This document shows, piece by piece, positions 58,556 to 64,000 of a DNA stretch of 64,000 nt. The translations under genes and the position numbers were made by a program. Below the pieces are notes generated by a model. That model made no database searches. It saw nothing but the letters and a program-made list of their open reading frames with translations, and was not told where the DNA came from. The stretch is from DATJBF01 sp035516795 (GTDB lineage Bacteria; Verrucomicrobiota; Verrucomicrobiia; Palsa-1439). Position 1 is the first letter of the stretch; each line of letters starts with the position of its first letter. The stretch is taken from positions 1-64,000 of the forward strand of contig DATIZX010000082.1 of the NCBI GenBank assembly GCA_035516795.1, in the 5' to 3' direction.

Positions 58556-59287
58556 ATGGTGAACCTGCGCCTTGGGATTCTCATCTGCGCTCTGCCGATT
58601 GGCTTCTCCCAGCCAGCATCCACTATTGCTGAAGAGACCGCCACCAATTCTGACGCGATAAACCTGATCATTGACGGCGTTCAGTATGAGAATGTGCGTT
58701 GGGGTAGAGTGACGCCTGCTACTGTTACAATCTTCCACAAAACAGGTGTTGCCGCGATTCCGCTTTGGAAACTACCGCCGGACCTTCAGAAGAAATTCGG
58801 CTACGACCCACAGAAGGCTGCTGAATGGCTGAAGATTGAGACGAAGGCCGTACAGGAACGAGCGCGTGCCCAGCAGGAGGCGCGGTCGCGGGAAACCCCT
58901 GACGAAACGCCAGCGCCGCCGGGAAGTATTCCCTCCTATGCATTGCACTCCAATCTCCCACCCGGCGTTCATTTCACCGTTTTGAGCGAGACCGGATCTT
59001 CTGAACCATTTGCCCCATTCGAACGCCTTCAGTTCCAACTCGCATTTGACGACCCGGGCTCGTACCAGAAGATGCTGCGCGATTTCGACAGGGTTTTCAT
59101 ATCGCACCGATCCACGATCGACGGCCGCCTGTTCCCCCGTTCGGTCATCGAGAATCTGAGGGCATATGGTGATCCCCCAGGCTATAAAACACAGAGCTTT
59201 CATTGGCGTCAGGTGCTGAATTTGCTCCCTCCCCAAACCGGCAAGTACAATATACAAGTTGTGATGGATACGCCCACCGCAAACTGA
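58556..59287 (+). CDS. Secreted protein, N-terminal part of a frameshifted gene
   Basis: A 243-aa frame with a signal peptide (about 4-25, LRLGILICALPIGFSQPAS). Residues 35-95 carry LIIDGVQYENVRWGRVTPATVTI, then IPLWKLPPDLQKKFGYDP, a module seen in many verrucomicrobial secreted proteins ('DG..Y.nv.v..v.pd.v.v.h..G...ip...LP..lq.kyGYDP'). The frame ends just after VVMDTPTAN, exactly where the next frame continues naturally with LITPMMTVEVTLPE. Start may be ATG 58556 or the GTG at 58559. Function unknown. Confidence 0.6.
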   Translation: MVNLRLGILICALPIGFSQPASTIAEETATNSDAINLIIDGVQYENVRWGRVTPATVTIFHKTGVAAIPLWKLPPDLQKKFGYDPQKAAEWLKIETKAVQERARAQQEARSRETPDETPAPPGSIPSYALHSNLPPGVHFTVLSETGSSEPFAPFERLQFQLAFDDPGSYQKMLRDFDRVFISHRSTIDGRLFPRSVIENLRAYGDPPGYKTQSFHWRQVLNLLPPQTGKYNIQVVMDTPTAN

Positions 59288-59295
59288 TCACACCC

Positions 59296-59748
59296 ATGAT
59301 GACGGTCGAGGTAACCTTGCCCGAAACCGATCAGGCATCGCTGAGGTTCCTCGTCGAAAAGGGAGGCGCCGATTTCTTCTCACGGGAAACCGTGATGCGC
59401 ACGCGGTCCGAGGGCCACTTGCGTCCCCCACCTTATTCCGTCATCAAAGAGTTCATCAAGGCGTTCCCGGACAGCTCGATCAATTTCCTGATCTTCCAGC
59501 GTGCGGAGTTCGCGCGCCAGCTCGATGTCTCGGCGGGCCCCAATCATTACCTTGCGCAGGACCAAGAACAACTCGCGGAGATCATCGCCTTAACACATCC
59601 ATCGTTGGTGCAGGAATTGAAAAGCCAGAGGAGCGCCATCGAAAAACAGCTCATGGCAACCACAGACCCATACCAGAAACAGCTCCTCCAGAGAAACATC
59701 GACGGCTTTGATCGCTGGATCGCACTTATTGAGAAATATACGCGATAA
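59296..59748 (+). CDS. C-terminal part of the frameshifted secreted protein
   Basis: A 150-aa frame from ATG 59296 that has no ribosome site of its own. It carries MTVEVTLPETDQASLRFL, FSRETVMRTRSEGHLRPPP and a helical C-terminus (LVQELKSQRSAIEKQLM, DGFDRWIALIEKYT). The text just upstream of its Met (KLITPM in the frame shifted by one base) joins smoothly to the end of the preceding frame. One extra A at 59281-59283 (AAA to AAAA) would fuse them into one ~397-aa protein. Confidence 0.5.
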   Translation: MMTVEVTLPETDQASLRFLVEKGGADFFSRETVMRTRSEGHLRPPPYSVIKEFIKAFPDSSINFLIFQRAEFARQLDVSAGPNHYLAQDQEQLAEIIALTHPSLVQELKSQRSAIEKQLMATTDPYQKQLLQRNIDGFDRWIALIEKYTR

Positions 59749-59757
59749 GGTGGCCGA

Positions 59758-60894
59758 TTAGCGCTCATTCGCGGCAAGAATTAGCCGTGCGGCTCGCTCA
59801 CTGGCGCCGGGATCCCCGAGATCGCTGACAACTGATGCCAATTCTTTCTGCATCGCTTCGCGTTTTGCCGCGTTCTCCAAAAACTCGCGTACGACAGCGG
59901 CGACACGGTCAGGCTTAGCGTCGCCCTGAATGAATTCGGGGACAACAGCGCGGTTGGCAATAACATTGGGCATGGCGAGCCAGTTGACGGTTACGACCAT
60001 GCGACCGACGAGATAGGTTAACCAGTTGACCTTGTACACCACGACCATTGGACAACCGTGGAATGCGCACTCCATGGTGGCTGTGCCGCTCTTGGTGATC
60101 GCAATCGTCGCCCGCTGCATTAGCTCCTGCGCCTTGCCCACCTCGACTGTCACGCGCGTGTGCTTCATCTTCGCCGCCATCGCCCGGTTCACCGCTGCCG
60201 CGACGAATCGCACGTCGTCGGGCATCAAATCCACAACCTTCGCCATAATTGGCCAAATCTTCTTCACTTCCCGCTCCCGACTTCCCGGCAACAGAAGAAT
60301 GAGCTTGTCCAACTTCTGGCTCCTGACTCCTGACTCCCGAATTCTTTCCGCAAATGGATGTCCAACAAATTCCACTTTCAATTTCGGCGCGTGCTTCGCG
60401 TACCAATCCTTCTCAAAAGGAAAAATACATAACATTAAATCCACGTCCCGCTCGATGCGCCGGGCACGACCGGGTCGGGAGGCCCACACTTGCGGCGAGA
60501 TGTAGTAAATGATCTTCGTTGACGGAAGCCGTGACTTCACCGCGCTGGCAAATCGCAAATTGAACCCGGAAAAATCGACCAAGACCAGCGCGTCGGGCCT
60601 GCGGCGTTCAGCCTCGGCCAGCAGGCTGTTGAAGATGCGCTTGAGATTGAAATAGTTCCTCAGCGGCTCGACGACGCCGACCACTGCGTGCTCGGTGAGA
60701 TCGACCAGCAGCTCCATTCCAGCGGCTTTCATCTTCGAACCGCCCGCGCCGAAAACCTGGCATCCAGGCGCTTGGGTGCGTAAGCACTTGATAAGTTCCG
60801 CCGCGTGGGCGTCTGCCGACGCCTCGCCAACGACGAACATCAGACGGCGAGATTGATTGGTGACAAGTGATCCGTGATTGGATACAGATTGCAT
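59758..60894 (-). CDS. lpxB: Lipid-A-disaccharide synthase LpxB
   Basis: A 378-aa GT19 glycosyltransferase joining UDP-diacyl-GlcN and lipid X. Conserved: FVVGEASADAHAAELI, VFGAGGSKMKAAGMELL, VLVDFSGFNLRFA, SPQVWASRPGRARRI, LLPGSREREV and the donor-site KSGTATMECAF. The used start gives an 18-residue lead before the family start; Met 19 (ATG at 60840) is an alternative. It closes the minus-strand lpxI-Gfo/Idh-lpxB set, 21 nt after the Gfo/Idh stop. Confidence 0.92.
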   Translation of the reverse strand: MQSVSNHGSLVTNQSRRLMFVVGEASADAHAAELIKCLRTQAPGCQVFGAGGSKMKAAGMELLVDLTEHAVVGVVEPLRNYFNLKRIFNSLLAEAERRRPDALVLVDFSGFNLRFASAVKSRLPSTKIIYYISPQVWASRPGRARRIERDVDLMLCIFPFEKDWYAKHAPKLKVEFVGHPFAERIRESGVRSQKLDKLILLLPGSREREVKKIWPIMAKVVDLMPDDVRFVAAAVNRAMAAKMKHTRVTVEVGKAQELMQRATIAITKSGTATMECAFHGCPMVVVYKVNWLTYLVGRMVVTVNWLAMPNVIANRAVVPEFIQGDAKPDRVAAVVREFLENAAKREAMQKELASVVSDLGDPGASERAARLILAANER

Positions 60895-60915
60895 TGCGAA
60901 TTGCGGGCTAACCGG

Positions 60916-61944
60916 TCACAAGTCACCGATTTTCCGCGTGATTTCCATTGCCACCTCGAGCGCCTGTTGGGCCGCCTCGCCGGTCACGAGCGGGTCCCGG
61001 TGGTAGCGAACGGCATCGATAAAATGCTGCAATTCCAGCTTCAGTGGTTCGTCGCGCTCGATGGGCAACGGCTCCCGCACAATCTTGCGACCGGCAAATT
61101 CGCTGACAATGCTGGCGTGTTTGCCGGCCAAAAGTTTCTTCAATAAGCCTGTCTCTTGAGCGTCTTCGCCGGCCACGCGATAAAGTTCGCCCACCTGGTT
61201 CATATAATCGAGCGAGATGTAGGCGGCGCCATGTTCGGTGCGGCCGAAAATGCGAATCTTACGCATCCGCTCCGCCGAAACGCGACTGGCGGTGATGTTG
61301 GCCACACAACCGTTGGCAAACTTCAGCCGCGCGTTGGCGATGTCCTCCTCGTTCTCGCTGAGCACGGGAATGCCCACCGCATCGATCTCGGCGAGTGGCG
61401 CTTTGACGAGCGACAACACCACGTCGATATCGTGAATCATCAGGTCGAGCACAACCCCGATATCGGTCGAACGCCCGGGATACGGTGAGAGTCGGTGGAC
61501 TTCGATGAAACGCGCTTCCTGCAACACCTCGTTCAAGTACCGCATCACCGGATTGAATCGCTCGACGTGACCGACCTGCAGGATGCATTTGTTGGCGCGC
61601 GCCAGGGCTACCAATTCGCCCGCTTCGTGCAGGGTGTCGGTGATCGGCTTTTCCACCAGCACATGTTTGCCGCGTTCCAAAAACACCCGAGCGACTTCGA
61701 AATGCGTTTCGGTCGGAGTCGCGACGCTCACCGCATCGCAAAAGTCCGCCAACTCCTGCGCGCTCTCGAACGCGCCACCGCCGTATTTTTCGGTGAGCGC
61801 GCGCAACCGAATCCGGTCGGTATCGAACACGCCGATGAAGCTGCACAGACCGTTGGAACGCTTGGCCAGTTCGGAATAAATCCGGGCATGATGCGAGCCG
61901 AGTTGGCCGACACCCACAACACCGAGTTTGATGGTTTCACTCAT
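60916..61944 (-). CDS. Gfo/Idh/MocA oxidoreductase inside the lpxI-lpxB operon
   Basis: A 342-aa NAD(P)-dependent oxidoreductase: KLGVVGVGQLGSHHARIYSEL (Rossmann), VATPTETHFEVA, HVLVEKPIT with the catalytic EKP, and LIHDIDVVLSLV, where the HDxD-type motif holds further active-site residues. The ATG at 61944 overlaps the lpxI stop by 8 bp. Homologues inside lpx clusters include GnnA, which oxidises UDP-GlcNAc at C3 toward 3-amino lipid A; no GnnB aminotransferase is visible here, so the role is open. Confidence 0.85.
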   Translation of the reverse strand: MSETIKLGVVGVGQLGSHHARIYSELAKRSNGLCSFIGVFDTDRIRLRALTEKYGGGAFESAQELADFCDAVSVATPTETHFEVARVFLERGKHVLVEKPITDTLHEAGELVALARANKCILQVGHVERFNPVMRYLNEVLQEARFIEVHRLSPYPGRSTDIGVVLDLMIHDIDVVLSLVKAPLAEIDAVGIPVLSENEEDIANARLKFANGCVANITASRVSAERMRKIRIFGRTEHGAAYISLDYMNQVGELYRVAGEDAQETGLLKKLLAGKHASIVSEFAGRKIVREPLPIERDEPLKLELQHFIDAVRYHRDPLVTGEAAQQALEVAMEITRKIGDL

Positions 61945-62755
61945 GGGCGGTGGCAACGATACAGAGTTTGTTTGCGTTCGCGGCTTCCAAGAGCTTTTCC
62001 TGATTCAACAACAAACCACGCCCCGCCTCAATGGCCAACACGGCAATCCGGCTGGCCCGGCACGACTCGATGGTGTTAACGCCAATGCATGGAATATCGA
62101 AACGGAAATCCTGATTGGGTTTGCTGACCTTGACAACAACTGCAGCGCCATCCTCGCCGGCCAGCGCGCCGCCCCGGTGGATGCAGTCATTCGTGCCTTC
62201 AAATCCCTCGACTGCGAGCACGGTACCTTTTTTCACGACAACGGTCTGGCCGATGTCGAGCGCGCTGACCGCCTTCGCGATTTTCAGCCCGAACTCGATG
62301 TCGGCGCGTTGTTCCTTCGATGGCTTTTGGTTTGTGAGAACGCCGGCCTGTGGCACTGCGTCACCCAGGAACGGACGCGGATCGAGAAGCGCAACACCGT
62401 CTTTGGCCATTTCCAAAGCAATTGCGCCAAAGATCGTCTCCGCATTACGTTCCTTGAGTCGAAACGCAACAGCAGTCATGCGCAGGTCGAGACGGAGATT
62501 TTTAAACAGGTTCGACGGGGTGATTCCGCCCGCCATGACGGCGCGTTTTATGCCGCGCGAGGTGAAGACTTCAATAAGTTTGTTGAGTTGCCCGAGTTTG
62601 ACCCACTCAAGTTCATCCACCGCGTCCTGCATTTCAGGTTTGGTTTCCCCCTCGAAGGCCGCCGCCACTATCCGCTCGACGCCAGCACGTCGGGCCGAGT
62701 GTGCCAAAATCAAGGGAAACTCGCCGTTGCCTGCAATCATGCCGAGCGGTTCCAT
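61937..62755 (-). CDS. lpxI: UDP-2,3-diacylglucosamine hydrolase LpxI
   Basis: A 272-aa DUF1009-family pyrophosphatase that yields lipid X, replacing LpxH. It starts EPLGMIAGNGEFPLILA. Other marks are VMAGGITPSNLF, QADIEFG-type RADIEFGLKIAKAVSALDIGQTVVVKKG (shown in short), AVEGFEGTNDCIHRGG, and PCIGVNTIESC near the C-terminus. The ATG at 62755 fits the family start; a TTG at 62803 would add 16 residues. First of the set lpxI-Gfo/Idh-lpxB. Confidence 0.92.
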   Translation of the reverse strand: MEPLGMIAGNGEFPLILAHSARRAGVERIVAAAFEGETKPEMQDAVDELEWVKLGQLNKLIEVFTSRGIKRAVMAGGITPSNLFKNLRLDLRMTAVAFRLKERNAETIFGAIALEMAKDGVALLDPRPFLGDAVPQAGVLTNQKPSKEQRADIEFGLKIAKAVSALDIGQTVVVKKGTVLAVEGFEGTNDCIHRGGALAGEDGAAVVVKVSKPNQDFRFDIPCIGVNTIESCRASRIAVLAIEAGRGLLLNQEKLLEAANANKLCIVATAHE

Positions 62756-62835
62756 CGTATTTCTCACCCGCACGAGCATGGCAATGCCGACGCCAACTGG
62801 CAAGCAATTAGAAAGCGATTATTGAAAAAGAGGCT

Positions 62836-64000
62836 TCACGCCCCAGCGGGCGCCAGTTCCGGCGGAGCCGGCTGACGCAGTGCCCGCCACGAGCTTTGGA
62901 GCAAAGACATCAAGCCGACGTAGAGGAAGCCGCCTTGGAAGATCAAGACAAACGGAACCAGCGACCATTGTTTCAGGTCGATGGCAGCGACAAGAACGTA
63001 GCTGAAATACACGCCAAAACTCAGTTCAATGTACGGAATCAGACCGCGCAACGCCCGGTATTTGCTGTGCGCCACAAATTCGCGGCGGCGAGCCACGCCG
63101 TACTTGGGCGTGCGGATAAACTCGCTATGGTGGTTGAAGATCGCCTCCAGCACCGCCCGCGCATTGTTGATGCACAAGCCGACGCCAACCGCCATCAGGA
63201 CCGGCAGGTACAATAAGCGTTTCCACCATTGAGCGTGGAGTTCACGTTGGGCGCAAAAATAAAACGCGCTGATCGAGACTGAGGCCGCCATAAACAGCGG
63301 CACGTCCACCAGCAGCAATTTTGTCCACGGATTGCCACCCGTCGCCTGATAAGTGCCGGCGGCGGCAGGCGCATGGAAACAGACGCAAAGAACCAGCAGC
63401 ATGAGATAGCCGAAGTTACTAGTCAGGTGAACCGTCCCTTCAAACTTGACTTTCAGCGGGAGCTTGCTGCGCCACAGCAAGGGCAACATTTTCTTGCAGG
63501 TCTGGATCGAACCTTTCGCCCAACGGTGTTGCTGGGATTTGAAGGCGTTCATTTCCACGGGCAATTCCGCCGGCGTCACCACATCCGGCAGGAATAAAAA
63601 TTGCCAGCCTTTGATTTGCGCTCGATAGCTCAGGTCGAGGTCTTCCGCCAGAGTGTCGTGATGCCAGCCGCCCGACGCCTCGATACACGAACGCCGCCAG
63701 ACGCCCGCTGTGCCATTGAAGTTGAAGAACCGTCCGGACCGGGCCCGGGCCGTTTGTTCAATCAGAAAATGTCCGTCGAGGAACATCGATTGAATCCGCG
63801 TCAGCAACGAGTATTGCTCGTTGATGTGGCCCCAACGAGTCTGGATCATCCCGACGCTGGGATCGGTAAAGAAATGGATGATCTTTTGCAGCAGATCCTT
63901 TTGGGGAACGAAATCGGCATCGAAAATCGCGATGTATTCGCCGCTGGCCTGCCGTAAACCATTCTCCAGCGCCCCGGCTTTGAAACCGTGTCGATGGGTG
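62836..64000 (-). CDS. GT2 glycosyltransferase (cellulose synthase-like), N-terminus cut by window end
   Basis: At least 388 aa; the frame runs off the right edge without a start. Motifs: FDADFVP (DxD) near the visible start, the acid in HDTLAEDLDLSYRA, and QQHRWAKGS (QxxRW), the processive-type GT2 set. Then four or so transmembrane helices (FGYLMLLVLCVCFHAP, WSLVPFVLIFQGGFLYVGL). The family includes ceramide/glucan/cellulose-like synthases; the product here is not predictable. It ends 81 nt upstream of the lpxI start on the same strand. Confidence 0.85.
   Translation of the reverse strand, partial: THRHGFKAGALENGLRQASGEYIAIFDADFVPQKDLLQKIIHFFTDPSVGMIQTRWGHINEQYSLLTRIQSMFLDGHFLIEQTARARSGRFFNFNGTAGVWRRSCIEASGGWHHDTLAEDLDLSYRAQIKGWQFLFLPDVVTPAELPVEMNAFKSQQHRWAKGSIQTCKKMLPLLWRSKLPLKVKFEGTVHLTSNFGYLMLLVLCVCFHAPAAAGTYQATGGNPWTKLLLVDVPLFMAASVSISAFYFCAQRELHAQWWKRLLYLPVLMAVGVGLCINNARAVLEAIFNHHSEFIRTPKYGVARRREFVAHSKYRALRGLIPYIELSFGVYFSYVLVAAIDLKQWSLVPFVLIFQGGFLYVGLMSLLQSSWRALRQPAPPELAPAGA

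Noticed and set aside
1..64000. tRNA or rRNA genes, CRISPR arrays, prophage or transposase genes
   Set aside because: Looked for T-loop (GGTTCGA-type) sequences with acceptor stems, evenly spaced direct repeats, and transposase/integrase motifs; none convincing was found by eye.

Overview
The window reads as part of a bacterial chromosome from the PVC superphylum, most likely a Verrucomicrobiota relative. This is inferred from gene content, not from rRNA, because no rRNA or tRNA gene was recognised. Gram-negative outer-membrane genes are present (bamA, a Skp/OmpH chaperone, lpxA, lpxD, lpxI, lpxB). LpxI replaces LpxH, and a Gfo/Idh oxidoreductase sits between lpxI and lpxB. Several secreted proteins have the look of verrucomicrobial lineage-specific families. 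The DNA is GC-rich and densely coding, with many 4-bp start/stop overlaps. The exception is an AT-rich patch at about 25.25-25.40 kb.

Layout. 1-4.9 kb (+): the tail of a NifX-like protein, TrmO, peptide deformylase, a hotdog thioesterase, a DUF364 protein, an MBL-fold hydrolase, a radical-SAM enzyme and bacterioferritin, a compact set with a metal/cofactor flavour. 5-7.2 kb (-): cytosine deaminase, a small membrane protein and a VOC protein. 7.3-13 kb (+): a TMTC-like membrane TPR protein, a LysM lipoprotein, phoH-ybeY, pirin, DUF502 and recO, facing lpxA. 13.9-15.1 kb (-): a surface-repeat protein and an isochorismatase-fold hydrolase. 15.3-20.7 kb (+): the aspartate-family operon hom-thrC-lysC, then a 2-hydroxyacid dehydrogenase and a methyltransferase. 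20.8-24.9 kb: an aldo/keto reductase, a GT39-like/TPR membrane protein, DUF2238 and DUF1328 proteins.

25.0-27.0 kb is an accessory insertion. It holds a complete tripartite hipBST toxin-antitoxin module with three palindromic operators, flanked by remnants of broken minus-strand genes. 27.9-37.9 kb (+) is a long housekeeping run: prs-rplY-pth-rpsF-ssb-rpsR-rplI-dnaB-bamA-skp-lpxD. 38-46 kb: a GIY-YIG-like protein, an O-methyltransferase, a histidine kinase with a single-domain response regulator, pterin dehydratase, an M20 peptidase, a 560-aa protein of unknown function and an ABC-2 exporter pair. 46.4-48.9 kb (+): a probable D-tartrate dehydratase with a DctA-type transporter, a likely tartrate uptake and breakdown pair. 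48.9-56.7 kb: nadE with a gluzincin-like peptidase (-), valS (+), and a three-gene minus-strand set (FmdB, zinc-ribbon membrane protein, secreted protein). 56.9-59.7 kb (+): a polyprenyl synthase, a methyltransferase and a secreted-protein gene split by an apparent single-base frameshift. 59.8-64 kb (-): lpxB, Gfo/Idh, lpxI and a partial GT2 glycosyltransferase.

Most notable observations: the hipBST module with its operator array; the recurrent placement of sigma70-type -10 boxes only 8-17 nt before start codons (codA, lpxA, hom, a GIY-YIG gene, nadE, valS, the 560-aa gene), which suggests leaderless or nearly leaderless transcripts; the metal-flavoured cluster at the left edge; and the Gfo/Idh gene translationally coupled to lpxI.
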